From Hyphomicrobiales bacterium (GTDB lineage Bacteria > Pseudomonadota > Alphaproteobacteria > Rhizobiales > Xanthobacteraceae), in NCBI GenBank assembly GCA_016210825.1, contig JACQTM010000354.1:1-46624 (forward strand): 46,624 bases of DNA, in the 5' to 3' direction. Shown here piece after piece: positions 1 to 8,258 of this stretch; the first letter of the stretch is position 1, and every line of letters starts with the position of its first letter. Made by a program: the position numbers and the translations under genes. The notes beneath the pieces were generated by a model that saw nothing but the letters and a program-made list of their open reading frames with translations, ran no database searches and was not told the DNA's origin.

Positions 1-2
1 CC

Positions 3-1316
3 TTAAGCGGCATCGCGCGTGCCGGCGCGCTTTTGCTCGATCATCTGAAAATAACTTTCGAGCCGGTTCTTGATGTTGGCCGCGGAGAAATAGCGCGGAT
101 CGACGAGGTCGGATTCCACGAACGCCGCCGGCTTGCCCGTGCGCTTTTCCACTTCGCGCATGATGAGCAATTGGCCGGCCGAGAAGCTGTTGCAGCTCTT
201 GATCGAATTAATCAGCAGTCCGTCCGCTTGATACTCGTTGATGTAATTCGTCAGCATCTCGATGCGCATCGGCAGATTGCGGTTGGTGTAGACGCCGAGG
301 CAATATTCGGCGAGCGTCTCTAGCGGTTTACTCGGATCGTGACGGAAGCCAAAATCGTAGACGCCGCCGACTTTGGTGTAGCTTGATGCGACGACCACTG
401 CACCTTCGTCGTAGAACATTTTCCAGAACTGGCGAAAGTTCGTATAGTTGGGTGGCCCCTCGACAACGAGGCGATATTTTTCCTTGCCCATGTCGCCGTC
501 CGGCGTCACCGGGCCTTGACCCTTGGCGAGGCGATCTTCCACTTCGGCGAGCAAGAAGTTGTAATACTCGATGGCGTCGTCGGTGCCGCGGAAAGCGCCG
601 AAGATCGGCCCGATGTAATAGATGCCGCCGAAATAGGCGTCGATCGGCGATGGCTTGTTCTTCGCCGTCTGCAGCACGCGGACGAGATTGTCCTCGGCCT
701 TGGCCGATTTCTTCAGATATTCACGCAACCGGTCGATGTCGAACTTTACACCGGAGATACGCTCGAGTTTCGGAATCACCTCTTCCTTGAGTTGCTTGAC
801 CATGTACTCGATCATGTTCGGCGTGATCTTGCCGTCGCCCATGTAGGGCGTGTGCAGCATGATGGTCTCGCACTTGTATTGTTCGCGCAGTAGCTCAAAC
901 CATTTCATGAAGGTGAAGCAGCCGGTATAGGAGAGCAACAGCACGTCAGGATCGGGCATGCGCTTGCCGTTCGGCCCGATATTGCCTTTCGCCATCATGC
1001 CGATGTCGGACTTAACGTAGGTGCAGACGTCCTCGGAATGGCCGATCTTTTCCGCTTCGAGAACGTAGGCGCCGGATTGGCGGCGCAGCCCGCTCTGGAT
1101 GGCGTTGACCTCGGGCAAGTTGTTGGCGAGGTCGAAGCACATAATGAGTTCGTTGAGATTGCCGGGAACGAAGGTGTTGCACACCTTCTCGCCGGTCTTC
1201 GGCGCGTTGGTCAGCCGGTCGTAATGCGCCGCCATCATTTCCTTCTGCTTCACCATGGAAGCGTCTTTTTCAATTTCCTTGGCGGCCACTTTGGGTGTGA
1301 CGATGACTGTCGTCAT
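3..1316 (-). CDS. bcrB: Benzoyl-CoA reductase subunit B (ATP-dependent class I)
   Basis: One of the two catalytic subunits of ATP-dependent benzoyl-CoA reductase, which reduces the aromatic ring of benzoyl-CoA to cyclohexa-1,5-diene-1-carbonyl-CoA in the cytoplasm, using reduced ferredoxin. The protein is 437 aa, matching the family's roughly 430-440 aa, and belongs to the 2-hydroxyacyl-CoA dehydratase/BcrB/BadE fold, with conserved Cys-containing segments (YTGCF near residue 150, SCNSFS near residue 385). The start at 1316 gives MTTVIVTPKV; its ATG overlaps the TGA of bcrC in an ATGA, so the two are translationally coupled. The frame stays open upstream inside bcrC, but that extension is not family-like. 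The gene is complete, ending in TAA at 3-5. The activator subunits bcrA and bcrD are expected just beyond the left edge but are not seen here. Confidence 0.92.
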   Translation of the reverse strand: MTTVIVTPKVAAKEIEKDASMVKQKEMMAAHYDRLTNAPKTGEKVCNTFVPGNLNELIMCFDLANNLPEVNAIQSGLRRQSGAYVLEAEKIGHSEDVCTYVKSDIGMMAKGNIGPNGKRMPDPDVLLLSYTGCFTFMKWFELLREQYKCETIMLHTPYMGDGKITPNMIEYMVKQLKEEVIPKLERISGVKFDIDRLREYLKKSAKAEDNLVRVLQTAKNKPSPIDAYFGGIYYIGPIFGAFRGTDDAIEYYNFLLAEVEDRLAKGQGPVTPDGDMGKEKYRLVVEGPPNYTNFRQFWKMFYDEGAVVVASSYTKVGGVYDFGFRHDPSKPLETLAEYCLGVYTNRNLPMRIEMLTNYINEYQADGLLINSIKSCNSFSAGQLLIMREVEKRTGKPAAFVESDLVDPRYFSAANIKNRLESYFQMIEQKRAGTRDAA

Positions 1317-2482
1317 GTTCCGCTCCACAGTTTGATGGAATCCGCAAAAGTGCCGGCCTGCTCGCGGATCGGCTGCATCTGGCCGGAATTTTCGGCGTAC
1401 TTGAAGGCAATGTAGGGGATGCCGGCATCTTTCAGAACATGTTGAAGGATCGGCCGGTCGAGGAGCGCGGGGTCGCAAAAGCTCGGGCAGGCGAAGATGA
1501 CACCCTCGGCGCCGGTGCGCTTGACCGCGCGCACAAGATGCTGGCCCTTTTCCTTCTGGTCCGGCTCGTATTTCGCCGCCGTCGATTCGGAATGATGCAG
1601 AAAGGCGAGCGCCAAATTCTTCATTGGGTCGCCATCGACTGGCACTTCGGCGGTGAGCCAGCGCGTTACCAGCAGGAGATCGTCATCCACCACATAGCAG
1701 CCGGCGAGTTCCAGCGACTTGATGAGGTTGAGCGGCGGCTGCTCGCAAAAGACACCGGTGAGCACGACGCGGCAGTTGTCGCGCTTGGGCCGTTCCTCGG
1801 CGCGCGCAGCGGCAAGATAATCGCGTAGCATCTCGGTGTGCTGCTCGACCGGAAGCACAAAACCGGCGCGGAGAAGGAGATAGACTTCCGCCGCCGGCGC
1901 CTGCCAGGGCTTCTCAGCCCGGAAGGCGTAAAGCTCGCGCACTAGGCGGCGGTTCTCGTTGTAGAGCTTGATCGAATTGCGCAGTTCGTCGTCGGTAATC
2001 GGCTTACCGCGCAACTTGCCGAGATCCTCGCGCAGTTCGGCTAGCTCGTTAATGTAGTAATTGCCGCCGATGTCGTCGCGGTAGTTCTGCGGCACATCGA
2101 AATAGCGCGAATAGACGCCGGGAAACATCAGCTTCCACATTCCGGAGAGGTTGCGGATCACGTCGCAGATCGACGGGAAGAGCATGCCCTCGACAAAATC
2201 TAGCCGGCCCGACACGCCAAGCTCGATGGTCGAGCGCGGGATGCGGCAAATGTAGCTCTGGTAATAGGCGTCGCCGTGGATGACTTCGAGTTGGTCGCCG
2301 CCGCCGACGATGCCAAGCGGCAGCATGTCCGCGGCGTGGATGATTTCGCGCGGCACATAGATCGGCATGAACCCCACAACCTTGCGGCCGGACTTGGCCG
2401 CCTTCCATTCGCGGGCGGCGCTGAAATTCAGATCGTCGAAGAGTTGTGTTGCGCGGGCAACGATGTCGGCTGTGGTGGGCAT
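1313..2482 (-). CDS. bcrC: Benzoyl-CoA reductase subunit C (ATP-dependent class I)
   Basis: Second catalytic subunit of class I benzoyl-CoA reductase, 389 aa, of the same 2-hydroxyacyl-CoA dehydratase superfamily as BcrB. Family features visible are VGFMPIYVPREIIHAADMLP near the N-terminus, a Cys in VFCEQPP, and a C-terminal ACPSFCDP that is a likely 4Fe-4S ligand region. I prefer the ATG at 2482 because a GGGAG lies 11 nt upstream and it begins 2 bp after the dch stop codon; an in-frame ATG at 2500 would overlap dch and has no ribosome binding site. The 3' end overlaps bcrB by 4 bp. Gene order had-oah-dch-bcrC-bcrB on one strand points to a single transcript. Confidence 0.92.
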   Translation of the reverse strand: MPTTADIVARATQLFDDLNFSAAREWKAAKSGRKVVGFMPIYVPREIIHAADMLPLGIVGGGDQLEVIHGDAYYQSYICRIPRSTIELGVSGRLDFVEGMLFPSICDVIRNLSGMWKLMFPGVYSRYFDVPQNYRDDIGGNYYINELAELREDLGKLRGKPITDDELRNSIKLYNENRRLVRELYAFRAEKPWQAPAAEVYLLLRAGFVLPVEQHTEMLRDYLAAARAEERPKRDNCRVVLTGVFCEQPPLNLIKSLELAGCYVVDDDLLLVTRWLTAEVPVDGDPMKNLALAFLHHSESTAAKYEPDQKEKGQHLVRAVKRTGAEGVIFACPSFCDPALLDRPILQHVLKDAGIPYIAFKYAENSGQMQPIREQAGTFADSIKLWSGT

Positions 2483-2484
2483 GG

Positions 2485-3252
2485 TCAGCGGTGCTCCCAT
2501 TTTGCCGGTCGTTTGGCGATGAAGGCTTCAAGCCCTTCCACCGCGTCGTGCGTGGCCATCAATTCGTTGAGATAAAGCCGCTCCACGCTGGCGATCTTCG
2601 CCTTTACGCGGGCGACGTAATCGCCGCGCGCGGCGTGCACCGCGTGGCGCAGCGAGCTCGCGCTCTTCGGCTTGAGATGCTCGTCGAAGTAGGCAAGCGC
2701 CGCGCGCTCGGGATCGGGTGTTGCTTCCTTGGCGATGCCGAGCGTTGTGGCCTCCTGGCCGTTGATGCTGCGGCCGGAGATCAGCAGATCAAAAGCGCGC
2801 ATCGGCCCGATCAACTCCGGCAACAGGCAGGAGGCGGCCGGCGCGAAGACGCCGAGTTTCATTTCCGGCTGGCCGAGGGTGGCGTCGGGGGCGACAAACA
2901 TCAGATGCCCGGCGAGAGCGACTTCGAGGCCGCCACCGAGGCATTGGCCGCGCGCCGCGACCAGGATTGCCACCGGCGACTCGACCATGCGCAGCATTAG
3001 GCGATGCAGACCCGCAATCATGACCGCACATTGATCAGGCAAGTGCTCCTCGACGCTGGCGCCGAAGGAGAAGTGCGGCCCCTCCGCATCGAGCAGCACG
3101 GCGCCGAGATGGGCGTTGCTGAGATGCTCGGCAAGCGCGCGGTCGAGCGCCGCAATCATTCCGGCATCGATCAGGTTCGCCTTCGGCTTGCTCAACCGCA
3201 GCCGTAGCAGGCGGCCTTCCGCCTCGATCCAGACCTTGAGCGGGGAGGTCAT
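2485..3252 (-). CDS. dch: Cyclohexa-1,5-diene-1-carbonyl-CoA hydratase
   Basis: Crotonase-family hydratase of 255 aa (Thauera Dch is of similar length). It adds water to the dienoyl-CoA made by benzoyl-CoA reductase, giving 6-hydroxycyclohex-1-ene-1-carbonyl-CoA. The crotonase core is visible: an oxyanion-hole stretch HFSFGASVEEHLP near residue 60, GQCLGGGLEVALAGHLMF near residue 105 and ATLGQPEMKLGVFAP after it. The ATG at 3252 overlaps the oah stop as ATGA and GGAG-like bases precede it. The assignment to Dch rather than BadK-type hydratase rests on its position between bcrC and oah; sequence alone shows only the crotonase family clearly. Confidence 0.85.
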   Translation of the reverse strand: MTSPLKVWIEAEGRLLRLRLSKPKANLIDAGMIAALDRALAEHLSNAHLGAVLLDAEGPHFSFGASVEEHLPDQCAVMIAGLHRLMLRMVESPVAILVAARGQCLGGGLEVALAGHLMFVAPDATLGQPEMKLGVFAPAASCLLPELIGPMRAFDLLISGRSINGQEATTLGIAKEATPDPERAALAYFDEHLKPKSASSLRHAVHAARGDYVARVKAKIASVERLYLNELMATHDAVEGLEAFIAKRPAKWEHR

Positions 3253-4394
3253 GGCTTTTTCGCCCGCGGCTGGATGCTGTCGGTGAGCGCGTCGCTCCAC
3301 GGCGTATTATCGGCCAACGCGCGCCGCAGCGCGATGAAGTCGACTTCGCGCCCGGTTTCCCTGGTGCCTTCATTGAAGGCGCGGAACCCCGCGCGCGCTT
3401 CGGTCATCATGTTGAGCGCGAGCCAGGCGCGTGAATTTTCCTTGTTGCGATTCCAGGCATCAAGCTTCGGCTTGCGCAGTTCCTCGACGGTCTTGGTGGT
3501 GCAATCGGGGAAGGTGTAGAGCAGCTTGGTGCACAGCGACTCGACCTTCTCGTCGAGCGCGGACAAATCGACGCTCCCGCGCTTGATCAAATCCTGGCCC
3601 GCCTTCAGCGCGTCGCCTGTCTTCGGCTTCCCAAAAACCAATCGGCCGAATTCGTCGGTGACACGGCTTATCTCCACCAGCGGATTGGCGACGAATTTTC
3701 CGTCGATCTTGAGCGCCGGGGCGATGTCGGTGATCATGCCGGTGAAATACGCCTCGTGTGCGGAGAATGGCTCGCACAGTACGCACGCTGCCATGGCACG
3801 TTCGGCTCCGATGGCGACGGGAAGGAAGTCGGTTGCGCCGCCGATCGGAGCCGATCCGTGCTTCGGCCCAGCCTGGCCGAAACGGGCAAGGTCCTGCGCG
3901 AGGGAGAAATCGCAGGCCATGCCGATTTCCTGCCCGCCGCCGATGCGCATGCCGTTGACACGGCAAACGACCGGCTTGTCGCAGGCGAGGATGGTTGAGA
4001 CCATGTCGTTGAAGAGCCGCATGTATCCGCGATATTCCTGCGGATTGCCGGCGTAATATTCGGCATATTCCTTGGTGTTGCCGCCAGTGCAGAACGCCTT
4101 GTCGCCGGATCCGGTGAAAACGACGGCGACGACATCGCGCGCGGCGCTCGCCGCGCGGAAGGCGAGAATGATCGCCTTCACCATGTCGGTGGTGTAGGAA
4201 TTAAACTGCGAGGGATTGTCGAGGATGATCCATGCATTGTAGAGGCCGGCGATCGGCTTGCCATCCTCGCCCTTGACCGGCCGTTTCTGGTAAACGACGC
4301 CTTTGCTGATGCTTTCGCGCGCTGCGTCGGCGACGAGATTGTGATCCTTCGCCTCGATCTGGCGGCGGGACGCATGAACGGCGGTGACGGACAT
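3249..4394 (-). CDS. oah: 6-oxocyclohex-1-ene-1-carbonyl-CoA hydrolase
   Basis: Ring-opening hydrolase of 381 aa (family about 377 aa), a long crotonase-fold enzyme. It adds water to 6-oxocyclohex-1-ene-1-carbonyl-CoA and cleaves the ring to 3-hydroxypimelyl-CoA. Visible features: LDNPSQFNSYTTDMV near residue 60, FTGSGDKAFCTGGNTKEYAEYY near residue 95 and GMRIGGGQEIGMACDFSLA near residue 150. The start at 4394 gives MSVTAVHASR; the frame runs farther upstream into had but without family similarity. It lies 11 bp after had and overlaps dch by 4 bp. Oah together with Had marks the Thauera/Magnetospirillum branch of the pathway. Confidence 0.9.
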   Translation of the reverse strand: MSVTAVHASRRQIEAKDHNLVADAARESISKGVVYQKRPVKGEDGKPIAGLYNAWIILDNPSQFNSYTTDMVKAIILAFRAASAARDVVAVVFTGSGDKAFCTGGNTKEYAEYYAGNPQEYRGYMRLFNDMVSTILACDKPVVCRVNGMRIGGGQEIGMACDFSLAQDLARFGQAGPKHGSAPIGGATDFLPVAIGAERAMAACVLCEPFSAHEAYFTGMITDIAPALKIDGKFVANPLVEISRVTDEFGRLVFGKPKTGDALKAGQDLIKRGSVDLSALDEKVESLCTKLLYTFPDCTTKTVEELRKPKLDAWNRNKENSRAWLALNMMTEARAGFRAFNEGTRETGREVDFIALRRALADNTPWSDALTDSIQPRAKKP

Positions 4395-4405
4395 GGCGCG
4401 GCTCC

Positions 4406-5479
4406 TCAGGCGCTCGGGACAAGGACGGCGCGGCGTTTGATCTCGCCGTGATGTACTGCCTCGAAGATGCGATTTATTTCGCTCAACGGATGTTGCTCGA
4501 CGAAGGGTGTGACCTTCACACGGCCTTGCAGAACGAGATCGAGGGCCGCCGGATAGAGCTCCGGTGGGCAGCCCCAATTTCCGAGCGCGCGCGCGTGATA
4601 TGCCATCAGGTTGGATAACCGCACCTCGACCTTGTCCATTGTGAAGCCGACGATGCAAAGCGTCGCGCCATGATTGATAAGGCTGAAGGCTGTTTCCTGT
4701 CCGGCCTTGGTGCCCGAGCATTCAAAGATGATCCACTCCGTCTGCCGCAGTCCGTGCTCCTTGGCGAAAGTCTGGATTGCCGCTTTTAGGTCGCGGGGCT
4801 GAATTTCGCGCGCGTTGAGCGTGAGTGCCGCGGTCTCGCCGGCGAGCGCCGCGAGTTTTTCCGCACTAACATCGATCGCGACGACGGTACCGCCGAAGGC
4901 TTTGGCGATCTGCGCGCAATAGCCGCCGACGCCGCCGACGCCATTGACGACGACAAGATCACCTTCGTGCACGCCTGATTGCAGCACGGCCTGGTAGGGC
5001 GTCGTGACCGCATCGGCGATGACGGAAACATCGGCGAGGCTGATGCCGGCGGCTTTCAGTTTCGCTTCGTCGATCGGGCACAGACCGGTCGCCGGCACGA
5101 CGATATGGCTGGCAAAGCCGCCATGAATGTCATTGCCCGGCATTTTCTGATTGGGGCAGATCGTCGCTTTGCCGCGACGGCAAGCATCGCATTTTCCGCA
5201 TGGGATAACGGCAGGAACAATGACTGTCCTGCCCATCCAATTTTCCGCACCGGCGCCGGCCGCCACGACGTGACCGCTGATTTCGTGACCGAGGCAAAGC
5301 GGCAAGGCGTGTTTAGTGCGCACGCCATCGTAGAAATATCCGAGATCCGTGTGGCAGACGCCGCAGCCGGCGACCTTGACGACGACTTCGCCGGGAGGCG
5401 GGGGGAATGGATCGAAGCCAACCGCGACCAGGGGTTCGCCCTTACCGCGCATGACCCACCGAAAGGCCTGCTCGCTCAT
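4406..5479 (-). CDS. had: 6-hydroxycyclohex-1-ene-1-carbonyl-CoA dehydrogenase
   Basis: Medium-chain zinc-type dehydrogenase of 357 aa that oxidises 6-hydroxycyclohex-1-ene-1-carbonyl-CoA to the 6-oxo compound with NAD+. Visible: catalytic zinc ligands in CGVCHTD and GHEISGHV, the four structural-zinc cysteines in CGKCDACRRGKATIC, and the Rossmann glycine motif in NGVGGVGGYCAQIAKAFGG. Start chosen at 5479 (MSEQAFRWVMRGKG), because the longer open frame to 5665 runs through the promoter region and the FNR-type box. It is the first gene of the minus-strand benzoyl-CoA operon and is divergent from korA. Confidence 0.9.
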   Translation of the reverse strand: MSEQAFRWVMRGKGEPLVAVGFDPFPPPPGEVVVKVAGCGVCHTDLGYFYDGVRTKHALPLCLGHEISGHVVAAGAGAENWMGRTVIVPAVIPCGKCDACRRGKATICPNQKMPGNDIHGGFASHIVVPATGLCPIDEAKLKAAGISLADVSVIADAVTTPYQAVLQSGVHEGDLVVVNGVGGVGGYCAQIAKAFGGTVVAIDVSAEKLAALAGETAALTLNAREIQPRDLKAAIQTFAKEHGLRQTEWIIFECSGTKAGQETAFSLINHGATLCIVGFTMDKVEVRLSNLMAYHARALGNWGCPPELYPAALDLVLQGRVKVTPFVEQHPLSEINRIFEAVHHGEIKRRAVLVPSA

Positions 5480-5574
5480 TACTTTTGCTCTCCCCAGTAG
5501 GTGCGGTTGTTTCGAACCGCCCAATTCCGGCGGCGAGGGCTTTCTGGCTGAACCCTGTTTCCGCTTGAAGAGCA

Positions 5575-5616
5575 CAAATAGCGTAATTCCGTACTTCAAT
5601 ACTTGATTTATATCAA
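5575..5616. promoter_or_regulatory. FNR/FixK-type box and -10 in the had/korA divergent region
   Basis: TTGATTTATATCAA at 5603-5616 is a perfect match to the FNR/FixK consensus TTGAT-N4-ATCAA. It lies in the 212-bp region between the divergent had and korA starts. On the minus strand TATTTG at 5580-5575 is placed where the -10 of a class II FNR promoter would be if the box is centred at -41.5 (predicted start near 5568). No comparable -10 was seen on the plus side, so action on korA would need another promoter geometry. Box seen directly; function inferred. Confidence 0.8.
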
Positions 5617-5691
5617 CTTGGATTCCCGCATTTTCAGCCAGACTTGCTGCTGTCGGGACATGCATCCGATCCGATAGCGGTGAGGCAAGTC

Positions 5692-7422
5692 ATGGGCGGA
5701 CGAACAAGCATTTCCGTTGCAATCGTCGGCAGCGGTGGCGCCGGCACATTGACCGCCGGCGGCTTGTTGCTCGAAGCGGCGAACGCGGCAGGATGGTACG
5801 GGATTTTGACCCGCAGCGTCGGGCCGCAGATCAGGGGCGGCGAGGCAGCGGCGTTACTGCGCATCGCCACCGAGCCGGTGGATTGTATCGCCGATCGTTA
5901 CGATCTTCTGGTCGCGATTGATTGGCTCAACGCTCACCGTTTTGACGCCGAGATTACGCTCGCGCCCACTACGCTCGTGATTGGCGATCCGCGTGGCGGC
6001 GACGCGCCGCCGAGCGTTACCGCGGCGATGGCCGCGGGCGCGCGGCTGATCGATATTCCGATGAAGGAAATGGCCAAGGCGATGCCGAACGGCCGCGCCA
6101 ACATGATCGCGCTCGGCGTCACGGCGAAGCTGCTTGGCATCGACAGGAACGTGTTGTCGGACCTGCTGCGCGCGCGCTTCGGCGCGAAAGGCAAGGCGGC
6201 GGTGGAAGCCAATCGGATTGCCGTCGATGCGGGCTATGGCGCCGCCGCGCAGATCGATCTGGGTGCTCGTCTTGATAAGCCCAAGAAAAGCACGAGCAAG
6301 CGCTGGCTCATATCCGGGAACGAGGCGACAGCGCTCGGCGCCGTGCGCGGCGGCATTCGCTTCGCGGCGGCTTACCCGATAACGCCGGCGACCGAAATTC
6401 TCGAATGGCTCGCGCCCAACCTGCAACAGCTCGGCGGTACATTGTTGCAGGCCGAGGACGAGCTGGCCTCCATCAATATGATCATCGGCGCGTCCTTCGG
6501 CGGCGTACCCGCACTGACGGCGACGTCGGGTCCGGGGTTGTCGCTGATGATCGAGGCGCTGGGCCTTGCCACTGCGGCGGAAATTCCCATCGTTGTAATC
6601 GACGTGATGCGCGGCGGCCCGTCGACCGGCATCCCAACAAAATCCGAGCAGGCCGATCTCAACGTCGCCATCCATGGATTGCACGGCGATGCGCCGCATC
6701 TCGTGCTCGCACCGCAATCGGTCGCTGATTGTCTGTTCACGACGCAATGGACGGTGTTCCTTGCGGAGGCACTACAGGTGCCGGCTATCGTGCTTTCGGA
6801 TCAATTCATGGGGCAGGCGCGTGTCGCCATAGAACGGCCGGCGGACGTGGCTTTCATTGGACGGCGACTGACGGCAACTGAAATTGCCGCGCCTTACAAG
6901 CGCTACGCGCTTGGAGGCGCCAGCGTGTCGCCAATAGCTATCCCCGGCACGCTCGGCGGCCAATATACCGCCGAAGGCCTGACGCATACCGAACGCGGCG
7001 TGCCGACCAGCGGCGCCGCTGACCATCGCGCGCAACTCGACAAACGCCGCGACAAGCTTGACCGTTTTGATTACGGCAACCATTGGGCGACGATCGAGGG
7101 CGATGGCGAAATCGCCGTCGTCGTTTGGGGATCGCTCACCGGCGCGGCGCGCGAGGCGGTTACGCAGGCGCACGCCGATGGCGCGAACGTAAAGCTCGTC
7201 GCACCGCGGCTGCTTTGGCCGGTGCGACCCGAGCAATTCGCCGCAGCACTCAAGGGTGTCAAACGGGTGCTCGTCGTCGAACAAACCCACAGTGCGCAAT
7301 TTCATCGCTATCTGCGCGCGCATTATGACTTACCAAAAGATGTACACGTGCTGCACCGGCCTGGACCATTGACAATCGGGCCGGCTGAGATTCACCGCGC
7401 GATCATGGATTGGAGCTCCTGA
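5692..7422 (+). CDS. korA: 2-oxoglutarate:ferredoxin oxidoreductase, fused gamma-alpha subunit
   Basis: 576-aa subunit of a 2-oxoacid:ferredoxin oxidoreductase. Residues about 1-185 form the gamma domain (VGSGGAGTLTAGGLL, ILTRSVGPQIRGGEAAALLR) and the rest the alpha domain (GAVRGGIRFAAAYPITPATEI, followed by the QAEDELASINMIIGASFGG segment). In Thauera the equivalent enzyme is a two-subunit KorAB that uses a TCA-cycle intermediate, 2-oxoglutarate, to make the reduced ferredoxin consumed by benzoyl-CoA reductase. Start at 5692 because GAGG lies 6 nt upstream; an open frame to 5644 lacks this. The korB start follows directly. Substrate assignment comes from context; the family also acts on other 2-oxoacids. 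Confidence 0.87.
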   Translation: MGGRTSISVAIVGSGGAGTLTAGGLLLEAANAAGWYGILTRSVGPQIRGGEAAALLRIATEPVDCIADRYDLLVAIDWLNAHRFDAEITLAPTTLVIGDPRGGDAPPSVTAAMAAGARLIDIPMKEMAKAMPNGRANMIALGVTAKLLGIDRNVLSDLLRARFGAKGKAAVEANRIAVDAGYGAAAQIDLGARLDKPKKSTSKRWLISGNEATALGAVRGGIRFAAAYPITPATEILEWLAPNLQQLGGTLLQAEDELASINMIIGASFGGVPALTATSGPGLSLMIEALGLATAAEIPIVVIDVMRGGPSTGIPTKSEQADLNVAIHGLHGDAPHLVLAPQSVADCLFTTQWTVFLAEALQVPAIVLSDQFMGQARVAIERPADVAFIGRRLTATEIAAPYKRYALGGASVSPIAIPGTLGGQYTAEGLTHTERGVPTSGAADHRAQLDKRRDKLDRFDYGNHWATIEGDGEIAVVVWGSLTGAAREAVTQAHADGANVKLVAPRLLWPVRPEQFAAALKGVKRVLVVEQTHSAQFHRYLRAHYDLPKDVHVLHRPGPLTIGPAEIHRAIMDWSS

Positions 7423-7424
7423 CA

Positions 7425-8258
7425 ATGACCGCCGAAGTCCGCCCGCTTTGCAAACCCGCCGAATATAAATCCGACATCAAGCCGGTCTGGTGCCCGGGCT
7501 GTGGCGATTATCACGTCTTGATGTCATTCACGCGAGCCTTTGCCGAGCTTGGTCTGCCGCCGGAACAGATTGCGGTTATTTCCGGGATCGGATGCTCCTC
7601 ACGCATCCCCGCTTATACGAGCTGCTACGGTTTTCACGGTGTGCACGGACGCTCATTGGCGTTGGCGGCCGGTCTGAAAGTCGCCCGCTCCGACCTGACA
7701 GTGGTGGTGGCGAGCGGTGATGGTGACGGCTACTCGATCGGTGGCAATCATTTTATTCATGCCTGTCGGCGCAACATCGACATGACCTATGTGGTTATGG
7801 ACAACCATATCTACGGCATGACCAAGGGCCAGCCGTCGCCGACGACCGAGCCGGAATTCGACACCGCGCTGTCGCCCGGGGGCACCGGCTTGCGGCCGTT
7901 TCATCCACTCGTCATCGCGCTTGCATCCGGCGCCAATTTCGTCGCCCGCGCTTTTTCCGGAAATCCAAACGAGACCGCGAGCATCATTGTCGAAGCGATT
8001 CGTCATCCCGGGTTTTCGTTCATCGAAATCCTCAGTCCATGTGTCACCTTCCGGCCCGACGAGAAGGCGTGGAAGGACCTCGTGCATCCGGCGCCGGTAG
8101 AGGCGACCAACGATCCGGGAAAGGCGTCACGGCGCATCATGACCGATGACGGTTTCAACATCGGCATTCTCTATCGCGGCGACCGCAGGCCGTATCAACT
8201 CCACATGGGGCAGGCTTCGGCCGAACTCGCCGAACTGGAGAGGGAGTTCGAGACATGA
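7425..8258 (+). CDS. korB: 2-oxoglutarate:ferredoxin oxidoreductase beta subunit
   Basis: 277-aa thiamine-diphosphate-binding beta subunit. It shows WCPGCGD (residues 22-28) and GIGCSSR, likely cysteine ligands of a 4Fe-4S cluster, and the TPP-binding GDGDGYSIGGNH followed by VVMDNHIYGMTKGQ. I chose ATG 7425, which has GGAG 9 nt upstream and follows the korA stop by 2 bp; a TTG at 7410 is less likely. No separate ferredoxin (delta) subunit gene is seen, consistent with the two-subunit KorAB type. It overlaps the next gene by 4 bp (ATGA). Confidence 0.88.
   Translation: MTAEVRPLCKPAEYKSDIKPVWCPGCGDYHVLMSFTRAFAELGLPPEQIAVISGIGCSSRIPAYTSCYGFHGVHGRSLALAAGLKVARSDLTVVVASGDGDGYSIGGNHFIHACRRNIDMTYVVMDNHIYGMTKGQPSPTTEPEFDTALSPGGTGLRPFHPLVIALASGANFVARAFSGNPNETASIIVEAIRHPGFSFIEILSPCVTFRPDEKAWKDLVHPAPVEATNDPGKASRRIMTDDGFNIGILYRGDRRPYQLHMGQASAELAELEREFET

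Noticed and set aside
2485..5479. Rhodopseudomonas-type badK/badI/badH assignment
   Set aside because: The set is a zinc-type dehydrogenase, a long ring-opening crotonase and a short hydratase, which is the had/oah/dch arrangement; badH is a short-chain dehydrogenase.
5644..5691. korA start at 5644
   Set aside because: The added residues are not family-like and lack a ribosome binding site, while ATG 5692 has GAGG at good spacing.
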